Shown piece by piece: positions 1-7,561 of a stretch of 38,022 nt of DNA. The position numbers were made by a program, and so were the translations under genes. This DNA is from Verrucomicrobiota bacterium (lineage in GTDB: Bacteria > Verrucomicrobiota > Verrucomicrobiia > Chthoniobacterales > SZAS-18): contig JANXRG010000090.1 in the NCBI GenBank assembly GCA_025353105.1, positions 1 to 38,022 on the forward strand, in the 5' to 3' direction. Position 1 is the first letter of the stretch, and the number at the start of each line of letters is the position of its first letter. The notes beneath the pieces are model-generated. The model was given only the letters and a program-made list of their open reading frames with translations. It was not told where the DNA came from and searched no databases.

Positions 1-725
1 AAGACCGGCCGGTCAGCCGTCGTGACCACTATGACCGGCGGTTACATTGGGCCGTATCCCACGCTGGCCCCGTCGGAGCCCCCCTCCGCCCCCACCCTGG
101 CGCCAGGCCTTCTCTGGGGCCTGCGCAGTTTCGCCCTCACCCAGCCGGCTCCGCCCTCGGCGCCGATGCCATCGCCTCGAACGCCTTCATGACCACCACC
201 CTCGCGGCCGCGGTCGCCGCCTTCGGCTGGGCCGTGCTCGAGGCCATCTTCAAGGGTCATCCCAGCGTGCTCGGATTTTGTTCCGGCGCGGTCGCCGGAC
301 TCGTCGTCATCACTCCGGCGTGCGGCTTCGTCACCGCGAACGGCGCCGTCGCGATCGGCCTGCTCGCCGCTGCCTTCCCGTTCTTCGCCTGCAACTATCT
401 CAAGCGCTGGCTCGGCTACGATGACGCGCTCGACACCTTCGGCGTGCACGCGGTTGGCGGCACGCTGGGCGCGCTGCTCACCGGCTTTTTTGCCACGCTC
501 GAAGTGAATTCAAACCTGCCAACGAACCTCAAGGACGTCGTGGGCAAATCGCTCGTCGGCGAACAGCTCAAGGCCATGCTCATCACGGTGTTGCTGTCGG
601 TGGTGGCGACCGCGCTGATCGCGGTTTTGCTGAAGGTGACCATCGGCCTTCGCGTCGACGAGGAAATCGAGAGCAATGGCCTCGATATTTCCGAGCACGG
701 TGAGGAGGGATATCATCCGGCGTAG
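1..725 (+). pseudogene. amt: Ammonium transporter (Amt), 3' part with a broken 5' part
   Basis: From the ATG at 189 the frame reads as the C-terminal half of an Amt/Mep/Rh ammonium channel: membrane segments, the motifs CGFVTANGA and FGVHAVGGTLGALLTG, and a cytoplasmic tail ending EEGYHPA. The codons just before 189 still encode GSALGADAIASNAF, the conserved run that precedes this segment in the family. Upstream of about position 150 the expected 'LLWFGWFAFNAG' stretch is scrambled: pieces of it appear in another frame (GLLW near 105-125), with small insertions. The 5' part is therefore either decayed or poor contig-edge sequence, and the true start lies outside the window. A second, diverged copy of the last 88 or so codons lies at 2461-2727. 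The protein would import ammonium at the inner membrane. A hairpin follows 31 bases after the stop. Confidence 0.8.
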
Positions 726-755
726 GCGGGTCGGCGTTCTCGTTAGACTTGAGGA

Positions 756-806
756 GCGGGACCTGCGTCGCGTTTCCATCCTTGTGGAGGCCGGACGCGG
801 TCCCGC
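756..806 (+). terminator. Strong hairpin after amt, probable terminator
   Basis: GCGGGACC (756-763) pairs with GGTCCCGC (799-806), and GCGTC (765-769) with GACGC (794-798), with one bulged T. This gives a 13-pair stem closing a loop of about 24 bases. It lies 31 bases past the amt stop and is followed by AAATAAGTTTT. The T-run is short, so termination may be imperfect. The rest of the 726-921 spacer shows no other clear signal. Confidence 0.6.
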
Positions 807-921
807 AAATAAGTTTTGCCAAGTCGTTGCGCAGCCTTAGCTTCCCCGGCTCATTCGCGGGCGGCCACTTCAACTCCGGAGCCGCAGCTCGTTTGTCCGT
901 ACATGACGGGAGTTGCCTCCA

Positions 922-2172
922 ATGAAAACACGCATGGCCATTTCCGCGGTCTTCCTCGCGGGCCTGAGCATCCTTCAACTCCCGCGCGCGGCCGCCCAGG
1001 GCGACCTCACGCCGCCCGGCGCGCCCACCCCGGCGATGAAGTCGCTGGACCAGGTGGAGGCACGCACGATCGTGAATGCCGTCAACACCCCGGGCGATGC
1101 CACCAACACTTTCATCATCAGCGCGCCCGGATCCTATTACCTGACGGGCAATGTGACCGGGGCATCCGGCATGCACGGCATCAGCATTCGAGCGGATGAC
1201 GTGACGCTCGACCTGAATGGATTTGCGCTGACCGGTGTCGCCGGGGGCGCCTCCCGCGGTGTCAATGTCCCGGCCGTCCAAAAAAACGTCTGCGTCCGCA
1301 ACGGCACCGTGCGGGGCTGGCCTGATGGAGGAGTGCGGACGGAATTGGCCGCCATAACGCTCGCGGAAAAGCTGCGACTCGTGGACAATGTCGGCGCATC
1401 GGGACTGGCCATGGGCGCCGGCTCCGCGAGGGACTGCGTGGCCACCGGCAACGCCACCGGATTTTTTCTGAGCAACGGCGCGGAGATTAGGGATTGCGCC
1501 GCCGCCGCAAACGTCACGGGCTTTGTTGCTGGGGACCGCACCATGATCAGCAATTGCATTGCCACCGTGAATTCCGGCCGGGGTTTTGACTGCACCAGCT
1601 TCGTCACCATTGTCGATTGCACGTCGAGCCGCAATAACGGTACAGGAATCGTGGTCCAGGGAAGCAGCTCGGTCATCCGATGCAACGCCAGCCGAAACAT
1701 TCCCTCGGGCCATGGTATTCAGGCGGGCGCCGGTTGCACCGTGGCCGACTGCACGGCGGGCAGCAACGGCCTCAACGGGATATTCGTCGACTTCGGCAGC
1801 ACGGTCCGCGGCTGCACCGCCCAGGCGAACGTCACGATAGGCATCCTCGCCACCTCCAGGTGTCAGCTTACCGGAAACACGTGCGATTCCAACGTGATAG
1901 GCATTCAGGTCACCGGAGACGAAAACCGCGTCGACGGAAACCATTGCACCATCAGCCCCGCCCAGAATGCGACATCGGGCTATTTGGGATTCTACATCCA
2001 GGGCGCCAACAACTGGGTGGTTCGCAACACGGCGCGTGGATTCGCCGCTGGCACAGTCATCCAAGCGGGCTTCGCGTTCGATGCTCCGGACAAAAATGCG
2101 TTTGGCCAAATCAACCTGATCAGCGGGGGTGAGATCTTTACGACATCGCCTTGGGCAAATTTCAGGTGGTGA
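922..2172 (+). CDS. Secreted right-handed parallel beta-helix protein
   Basis: The protein has 416 residues. It starts with a signal peptide (MKTRMAISAVFLAGLSIL, cleavage near AAAQG), followed by the stretch LTPPGAPTPAMKSLDQVEAR. After that come many short imperfect coils containing motifs such as DVTLDLNGFALTG, IRDCAAAANVTGF and VRGCTAQANVTIGI, the pattern of NosD/pectate-lyase-like right-handed beta-helices. Cysteines recur at the same position of successive coils (NCIATV, DCTSSR, RCNASR, DCTAGS, GCTAQA), suggesting a stacked Cys ladder. The start at 922 is preceded by GACGGGAG at a normal distance, one of the few Shine-Dalgarno-like sequences in the window. No catalytic residues can be assigned; it may bind or cleave a polysaccharide, or be a surface protein. 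It sits alone between two damaged amt copies. Confidence 0.8.
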   Translation: MKTRMAISAVFLAGLSILQLPRAAAQGDLTPPGAPTPAMKSLDQVEARTIVNAVNTPGDATNTFIISAPGSYYLTGNVTGASGMHGISIRADDVTLDLNGFALTGVAGGASRGVNVPAVQKNVCVRNGTVRGWPDGGVRTELAAITLAEKLRLVDNVGASGLAMGAGSARDCVATGNATGFFLSNGAEIRDCAAAANVTGFVAGDRTMISNCIATVNSGRGFDCTSFVTIVDCTSSRNNGTGIVVQGSSSVIRCNASRNIPSGHGIQAGAGCTVADCTAGSNGLNGIFVDFGSTVRGCTAQANVTIGILATSRCQLTGNTCDSNVIGIQVTGDENRVDGNHCTISPAQNATSGYLGFYIQGANNWVVRNTARGFAAGTVIQAGFAFDAPDKNAFGQINLISGGEIFTTSPWANFRW

Positions 2173-2367
2173 GCGGCCACCGGGAGCCCCAAGATCAGAC
2201 TTCGACGGCTGGCGACCCGATTTCTCCTGATGCGTCCGGGCTGAGGGCGCGTAATCTTGCGCGCGATGCCGGCCCCCCGCCCCAGCCTCACCCGCGGCCA
2301 GCGCATGGAAGTGCTCTCCGTGCTCAAGCGCACGGGCGGACTGCCGGTGCGCCCGCTCTCGACGCGG

Positions 2368-2460
2368 ATGGGCATGAGCTACATGGGCGTGAAGCAGTAC
2401 TGCCTCGAGCTGGAGAAAAAGGGCTTCCTTGAAACGTGGCGCCAGCCCCGCGGGGTCGGA
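2368..2460 (+). repeat. 93-bp exact duplicate of 4949-5041 (regulator gene)
   Basis: Every base from ATGGGCATGAGC to GGGGTCGGA is the same in the two places. The match stops exactly where the chimera switches to transporter sequence. The weaker-matching region extends left to about 2213 (partner about 4788), including the leader. A sharp boundary between a diverged and an identical tract suggests gene conversion or an assembly join. Confidence 0.9.
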
Positions 2461-2727
2461 GGCACCCTCGGCGCGCTGCTCACCGGCGTCTTCGCGACAC
2501 TCGAAGTGAATTCAAACCTCCCGACCAACTTGAAGGACGTCGTTGGCAAATCGCTCGTGGGCGAACAGCTCAAGGCGATGTTCGTGACCGTCGTGCTGTC
2601 CGTCGTAGCGACCGCGATCATCGCGGTCGTGTTAAAGGCGACGATCGGTCTCCGGGTGGACGAGGAGATCGAGAGCAACGGCCTCGACATCTCCGAGCAC
2701 GGCGAGGAAGGCTACCACCCGGCCTAG
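2461..2727 (+). repeat. Diverged copy of the amt 3' end (partner 461-725)
   Basis: The two segments encode nearly the same protein tail, differing at roughly eight or nine residues, while many codons differ at the third base. That pattern is expected of two transporter genes that were both under selection for a long time, not of a fresh duplication. Both end with the same residues, DISEHGEEGYHPA. Confidence 0.85.
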
Positions 2728-2801
2728 GCGGCGGACGCCGGTGGAACCCGGCCTCCGGGCACGTTGGGCGGTGCCGACCGGGCCCGCGAAAGCATCGCCG
2801 G

Positions 2802-4523
2802 CTACGGTGGCTCTAACGGCGCGGCGACAATGGCGATGCCGTTTCGGTGGTAGACGACGGAAGGGTTCCCCGCCTCCACCTCGCTGCCGCGGTGCAAGAT
2901 ATACCGAGACGGCCGCGTTTCCTGGTTTGTTGGTTCGCCCATCTCTCGATAACGAACGATGATGTAACGTCTGATTAGTTCCGCTCCGGCCAACGAATGG
3001 GCTTCTTGTGGCGATAGATTGCGGATATAATCGTCGTCCCGTAATTCCACCATCCGATTGTCGCCGGCGTGCGATTGCAGCGTTTGATAGACGCGGTCGA
3101 GATGGCGAAAGCTGGGAACAAAACGCGGTGTCGTCTCGATCAGCGCATCCTGCACCCGGTAGATTCGCAGGATGAACCAAATGTTCGCCGCGACGGCGGC
3201 GCAGATGATCGGCCCAACGAATCGGCCGGCCCTCGGTTGCGCGTTCCATGTGGCCACCGCCGCTCCCGACAGACCGAACAACGGAGCCAGCAGCATGAGC
3301 GCGTACCGCGGATGAAAGGGTTGACCCACGAGGAACGCGCAAGCCAATGGCATGAGCATGACCACAACGAGAAAAGTGACGCCCGGGGAACGGGCAAACG
3401 TCTCGCGCGGTGACCGCCAAAATCCCCGCATTGCCCGAACTCCCAAAGCCACGGCACCCGCCAGCACCGCCGACACGGCGATCGCCGCAAGGATATTCGC
3501 CGCCATGGCGCCACCGAGACTTCCAAAGCACGCCCGACAAATCTCCCGGTATTCGTCGGCGGTGTACGCCCACCGCGGTGACCAATCGTTATACAGGAAT
3601 GCCAACGGCGCGATGAAGACCTTCAATGCCGTGGTGGAGTAACGTCCGGGACTTCCGGCCGTCATGCCGACGGTGTTCTGCCAGTGGTGCATGATCTCGC
3701 CGTAAACGTAGGGCCCATAACAAATGATCCCCGCGATCAGACCAAACGAAAGCCAAGCCCAGTTCAGCCGCCGCTTCGAAAGCCACCAAACCACGACCGC
3801 CGCCGGAGCAAGCACAACGCTCGAAAAATGAAATTGCGGCATGATGAGCAGAAGGAAGCCCACCCACCCGATCGCGGGTGAATCATCGCGTTGCGTGACA
3901 CGCCACAATGCCAGAAGGAAGAGCCCACCCAAGAAGGGCATGACCGACGGATTGAAAACAATGATCGAATAGTGAACCGCCAGGGGCGACGTGGCCTGAA
4001 GCAACGCAGCCCAAAGAGCCGCGCGGACGCCGATCGCACGGACAACGAGCAGAAAAGTGAGAAAAATCGCCCCAGTGCCCGTCAATAATACCAACATTGC
4101 CGCACCCCGAATTGTTCCGAAAAGCTTGAGCCCAGCTGCGCAAAATGCCGCCCAGAGCGGCCCGGGAAGCTTCGAATGGATGTTGAAATTTGGCTGGCCG
4201 AGATACTGGGCGCGTGGTTCGCCCTTGAGAAGGCTCACCGCCACTTCATACGCTTCCATCGAGTCGGACTGGGCGCCCAGATTGAAACCGAAGTCGGTCT
4301 CCTGCCGGAGAGCATCCACCCGAAGTCCCAGCCCGAGCGCCAAAATAAGGGCCAGCCACCACCAACACAAGCGAGGCACGTGATCCGGCGATATCTGCCG
4401 CGACGCAACGGTCGAGCGGGATCCATCCACTTTTGTCTGCGTCTGCTTTGGCGGACCTGCCGGGTGCGCGAATGCCGGATCCGGGTTCTCGCCGAGTCTC
4501 GCTTGTTCCGATGGAGCATTCAT
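2802..4523 (-). CDS. GT-C-fold membrane glycosyltransferase (PMT/ArnT-like), probable
   Basis: The protein has 573 residues from ATG 4523; a TTG at 4532 would add three. A proline- and glutamine-rich N-terminus of about 50 residues precedes a first membrane helix (LCWWWLALILALGLGLRVDAL). An acidic loop with ETDFGFNLGAQSDSMEAYE follows, as in lipid-phosphate-sugar-dependent GT-C enzymes. About ten further hydrophobic segments follow, then a soluble C-terminal domain of about 110 residues ending in PLEPP. It would transfer a sugar from a polyprenyl-phosphate donor on the outer face of the inner membrane; donor and acceptor are unknown. Base and codon use is visibly more A/T-rich than in the hut genes, which may point to transfer. 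It converges with the chimeric ORF and has no same-strand neighbour. Confidence 0.65.
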   Translation of the reverse strand: MNAPSEQARLGENPDPAFAHPAGPPKQTQTKVDGSRSTVASRQISPDHVPRLCWWWLALILALGLGLRVDALRQETDFGFNLGAQSDSMEAYEVAVSLLKGEPRAQYLGQPNFNIHSKLPGPLWAAFCAAGLKLFGTIRGAAMLVLLTGTGAIFLTFLLVVRAIGVRAALWAALLQATSPLAVHYSIIVFNPSVMPFLGGLFLLALWRVTQRDDSPAIGWVGFLLLIMPQFHFSSVVLAPAAVVVWWLSKRRLNWAWLSFGLIAGIICYGPYVYGEIMHHWQNTVGMTAGSPGRYSTTALKVFIAPLAFLYNDWSPRWAYTADEYREICRACFGSLGGAMAANILAAIAVSAVLAGAVALGVRAMRGFWRSPRETFARSPGVTFLVVVMLMPLACAFLVGQPFHPRYALMLLAPLFGLSGAAVATWNAQPRAGRFVGPIICAAVAANIWFILRIYRVQDALIETTPRFVPSFRHLDRVYQTLQSHAGDNRMVELRDDDYIRNLSPQEAHSLAGAELIRRYIIVRYREMGEPTNQETRPSRYILHRGSEVEAGNPSVVYHRNGIAIVAAPLEPP

Positions 4524-4846
4524 TCGTTCCAAGAGACTTCAGAAAACTCCAAGAAAAAATGACCAGGCGCAGGGACCGGACACTCCATAGCATGAATTCT
4601 GCGGTTTTTGGATTTTTTTGGGTTCCGCCGGAATGAATCGCGCGGCCAAATCATGTCAGGTCCGCCGCTGACTTTGAGCGGGGCGATGTCCCGATGCTGC
4701 TTGCGGCGTCAGAAATCGGACCAAATGGGCGCGCGGGAATTCCTCTCCGTTCGCAGCGTCGCAGCCGATGCGCCCGGTGTCGCGCATTTCTGATGATGCA
4801 TCGCCTCGCGGGCCGCGTATTTTCGCGGCGACTCTTCCATCCCTCG
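4524..4846. other. Divergent intergenic region of 323 bp
   Basis: This spacer lies between the start of the glycosyltransferase (minus) and the start of the regulator (plus). It holds a T-rich stretch (GGTTTTTGGATTTTTTTGGG, about 4602-4621) and no convincing ORF. The last 60 bases or so resemble the leader at 2213-2265. Promoters for both genes are expected here but no clear -35/-10 pair was seen. An in-frame ATG at 4694 would extend the regulator by 51 residues, but the extension is arginine-rich and absent from the duplicate. Confidence 0.6.
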
Positions 4847-5641
4847 ATGCCGACCCCCCGCCCCAGCCTCACCCGCGGCCAACGCATGGAAGTGCTTTCT
4901 GTGCTCAAGCGCACCGGCGGCCTGCCGGTGCGTCCGCTCTCCGCCCGCATGGGCATGAGCTACATGGGCGTGAAGCAGTACTGCCTCGAGCTGGAGAAAA
5001 AGGGCTTCCTTGAAACGTGGCGCCAGCCCCGCGGGGTCGGACGCGGCGGACGGCCGGAGATGCTTTATCGCCTGACCGACCGAGCGCACGCGCTTTTTCC
5101 GCCGGCTCAAAACGATCTCACGCTCGAACTCCTCGAGGCCGTGCACAAGGTTTACGGCAGCGCCGCACCGGAGAAACTGCTGTTCAGCGTGTTTCAAAAT
5201 CGCGCGGGTCATTACCTCTCGAAGCTTCCAAAATACGGCTCGCTTGCGTTGCGGACCGCGCTGCTCGCGCGCCTGCGCGACCAGGAAGGATGCATGGCGG
5301 AACTCGAAGGCGCCACGTCCCCTCCCACGCCGCCGCCCGCCAAGGCGCGGGGTCCCAAGGTAAAGAAAGGCGGCGCGAAGCCGGCCTCACCCACCGCGGA
5401 TGAAGTGGGCGATCTGTTCGAGGCGATGCTCCCGCCGCCCGACGAACCGCTCCGCATCATCGAGCACCGTTCACCGATTGCCGATCTCCTCACCCGCTTC
5501 CCGATTCTCGCGCGCCTGGAGCGGGATCTCTTCGAACGCGTGCTTCACGCGCCCGTGAAACGCGTTGACGAGTCGACTTCCACCGAGCGCTACCGCGTGG
5601 TCTTCACCATCGGCAAGGCGCCCGCATCCGAGCGGGTTTGA
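4847..5641 (+). CDS. Winged-helix transcriptional regulator, SufR/ArsR-like (COG2345 type)
   Basis: The protein has 264 residues. The N-terminal winged helix (about 10-75) has LTRGQRMEVLSVLKRTGG, the recognition segment MGMSYMGVKQYCLELEKKG and the wing VGRGGRPEMLYRLT. Next comes a helical domain (DLTLELLEAVHKVYG), a Lys/Pro/Ala-rich linker (about 160-185), and a C-terminal section with PLRIIEHRSPIADLLTRFPILARLERDLFERVL. SufR-type proteins carry a cysteine cluster for an Fe-S centre in this part; here the expected 'HCP' reads HRSP and the only cysteines are in the winged helix and in EGCMAE. It probably binds DNA without an Fe-S cluster. Its target is unknown; the next gene downstream is a peptidase. 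Start chosen because homology with the duplicate begins at this ATG. Confidence 0.75.
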   Translation: MPTPRPSLTRGQRMEVLSVLKRTGGLPVRPLSARMGMSYMGVKQYCLELEKKGFLETWRQPRGVGRGGRPEMLYRLTDRAHALFPPAQNDLTLELLEAVHKVYGSAAPEKLLFSVFQNRAGHYLSKLPKYGSLALRTALLARLRDQEGCMAELEGATSPPTPPPAKARGPKVKKGGAKPASPTADEVGDLFEAMLPPPDEPLRIIEHRSPIADLLTRFPILARLERDLFERVLHAPVKRVDESTSTERYRVVFTIGKAPASERV

Positions 5642-5707
5642 TTGACGCCATCGACTCGCGAAAGAGAGCGCGCTGGCTAAACTCGCGGCGCACACCCGAT
5701 TGCAAAC

Positions 5708-7447
5708 ATGAAAGTCCAACCCTTCCTCGCCCGTACCTTTCTGCCGCCGCAAATCGATCTCATGGACCCGGCGGCCCTGGCGCCCGTCTTCGAACAACTC
5801 GAGTCGCGACTCACTGGTGCGGCGGATGCCGCGGCGCTCGAGACCTGGCTTGATGCCTACAGCGAGGTGAATGCCGCGATCTCGGAAAACTCCGCGCGCA
5901 CCTACATCGCAATGACGTGCCAGACCGATGATCCCGAGAAGGAGAAGACGTACCTCCACCTCGTCGAGAAAGTGGACCCCTGGCTGAAGCCGCAACAGTT
6001 CGCGCTGCAGCAGAAACTCGTGACGCATCCGGCCTTCGACGCGATGCCGGCCTACTACGATGTCTTCCGCCGCAGCGTCCGGAATCACGTCTCACTTTAC
6101 CGCGAAGCCAATGTCCCGCGCGAGACCGAGGAGGCGAGACTGTGCCAGCAATACCAGAAAATCATCGGCGCAATGATGGTGATTTTCGACGGCAAGGAGC
6201 AGACCCTTGCGCAATTGGGACGCGTGCTGCAGGAAACCGATCGCGCGCGCCGGCAGCAGGCCTGGGAACTAATCGCGCAGCGCCGCCTCGAGGATCGCGA
6301 CAAGCTCGAGGACATCTTTGACGAGCTGCTGAATCTGCGGGGCGAAATCGCGCGGGAGGCCGGATTTGCGGACTATCGCGCCTACGCGTTCGCGGTGAAC
6401 GAGCGCTTCGATTACTCGCCCGAAGATTGCGTGCGCTTTCAGGAAACGATCGAGCAGAGCATCGTGCCTCTCGCGCGCTCGCTCCAGCGCGACCGGCAAA
6501 CAAAACTGGGCGTCGATCCGCTGCGCCCGTGGGACCTCGCGGTCGACCCGGAAAACAAACCGCCGCTCCAGCCGTTCGCGAACGCCGAGGAGTTTGTCGC
6601 GAAATCGCAGACCATTTTCAACCGTCTCGACGCCCGGCTCGGCCAGTCGTTTTCGCTGCTCGGCGCGCACGGGTTGCTGGATCTCGAGAGCCGCAAAGGA
6701 AAGGCCCCCGGCGGGTATCAATCCACGCTCGAGGAATCGCGCCTGCCGTTCATCTTCATGAATGCGGTCGGCGTGCAGGGCGACGTCGTCACGCTCCTGC
6801 ACGAGGCCGGCCACGCCTTTCATGCACTCGCCGCGCGCGAGCAGCGGCTGGGCGGTTACCGCGGGTCGCCGATCGAATTCTGCGAGGTCGCCTCGATGTC
6901 GATGGAGTTGATGGCGGCGCCGCACCTCGAGGAATTTTATTCTACCAACGACGCCAATCGCGCGCGCCGGCAACACCTCGAGGGCATCATCGCGTTCTTC
7001 CCGTGGATGGCGACGGTCGATGCCTTCCAGCACTGGCTCTACACCCATCCCAACCACCCGCGCGACGAGCGCCGGGCCCATTGGCTGTCGCTGATGGACC
7101 GCTTTGGTGGGATCGAGGAATACGCGGGTTACGAAGACATTCGGGGATACGCCTGGCATCGGCAGCTGCACATTTTCCTGCACGCGTTTTACTACGTGGA
7201 GTACGGCATCGCGCAGCTGGGCGCATTGCAGATGTGGCGGCACGCGCGCCAGGACCCAGCCAAGGCCGTGGACTTGTATCTCAACGGCTTGAGTCTTGGT
7301 GGGTCCAAGCCCCTGCCGGAATTGTTTTCCGCCGCCGGTTTGAAATTCGATTTCAGCGAGGAGACAATTCAACCGCTCGTCGATGACGTCGGAGCAGTGC
7401 TGGCAGAGCTCGCAAGTCAGGTGGATCGGCTCGTCCCGAGCCGATGA
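5708..7447 (+). CDS. pepF: M3-family oligoendopeptidase (PepF-like)
   Basis: The 579-residue protein has the length of oligoendopeptidase F. The zinc site HEAGHAFHALA (His365, Glu366, His369) lies in the C-terminal half, with FCEVASMSMELMA about 25-30 residues later supplying the third ligand. No signal peptide is present, so it should act in the cytoplasm on short peptides. This fits its place just upstream of histidine catabolism, since peptide breakdown yields free histidine. No Shine-Dalgarno sequence precedes the ATG; a possible -10 (GGCTAAACT, 5675-5683) lies 24 bases upstream. The last codons form part of two alternative hairpins that reach into the hutH leader. Confidence 0.9.
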   Translation: MKVQPFLARTFLPPQIDLMDPAALAPVFEQLESRLTGAADAAALETWLDAYSEVNAAISENSARTYIAMTCQTDDPEKEKTYLHLVEKVDPWLKPQQFALQQKLVTHPAFDAMPAYYDVFRRSVRNHVSLYREANVPRETEEARLCQQYQKIIGAMMVIFDGKEQTLAQLGRVLQETDRARRQQAWELIAQRRLEDRDKLEDIFDELLNLRGEIAREAGFADYRAYAFAVNERFDYSPEDCVRFQETIEQSIVPLARSLQRDRQTKLGVDPLRPWDLAVDPENKPPLQPFANAEEFVAKSQTIFNRLDARLGQSFSLLGAHGLLDLESRKGKAPGGYQSTLEESRLPFIFMNAVGVQGDVVTLLHEAGHAFHALAAREQRLGGYRGSPIEFCEVASMSMELMAAPHLEEFYSTNDANRARRQHLEGIIAFFPWMATVDAFQHWLYTHPNHPRDERRAHWLSLMDRFGGIEEYAGYEDIRGYAWHRQLHIFLHAFYYVEYGIAQLGALQMWRHARQDPAKAVDLYLNGLSLGGSKPLPELFSAAGLKFDFSEETIQPLVDDVGAVLAELASQVDRLVPSR

Positions 7448-7510
7448 CAAATCACCTCGGTCAAGCCGCAAAACTCTCGATTTGGCGCCTCGGGGGAGCC
7501 GATCCACCTG
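7418..7510 (+). promoter_or_regulatory. Mutually exclusive hairpins between pepF and hutH, attenuator-like
   Basis: CGGCTCG (7427-7433) pairs with CGAGCCG (7437-7443) in a tight three-base-loop hairpin ending just before the pepF stop. The same bases are part of CAGGTGGATCGGCTC (7418-7432), which pairs perfectly over 15 bases with GAGCCGATCCACCTG (7496-7510). Only one of the two can form at a time. No T-run follows either, so any control would be through translation coupling, Rho or mRNA stability rather than intrinsic termination. Confidence 0.45.
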
Positions 7511-7561
7511 CCTGACGCGCACTCGACACGCCGCGAGACCCGCGAGAGAATCAAAGGCCCC

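Larger units (their letters stand above)
2266..2727 (+). pseudogene. Chimeric ORF: winged-helix regulator N-terminus fused in frame to Amt C-terminus
   Basis: Residues 1-65 (MPAPRPSLTRGQRMEVLSV to RQPRGVG) match the start of the regulator at 4847-5641. From about 2461 the frame continues as the last 88 or so residues of an ammonium transporter (GTLGALLTGVFATLEVNSN to EEGYHPA), matching the fragment at 1-725. The reading frame is open across the joint. Upstream, about 50 bases also resemble the region before 4847, so the leader came with the copy. Bases 2368-2460 are identical to 4949-5041, while the 102 bases before them carry 11 differences. The fusion could encode a DNA-binding head on about two membrane helices, but it is more simply a recombination scar or an assembly chimera. 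A TTG at 2257 would add three residues. Confidence 0.75.

Noticed and set aside
583-2109. 508-codon minus-strand open frame opposite the beta-helix gene
   Set aside because: Shadow of a repetitive GC-rich coding sequence; no motif, and it crosses the amt 3' end.
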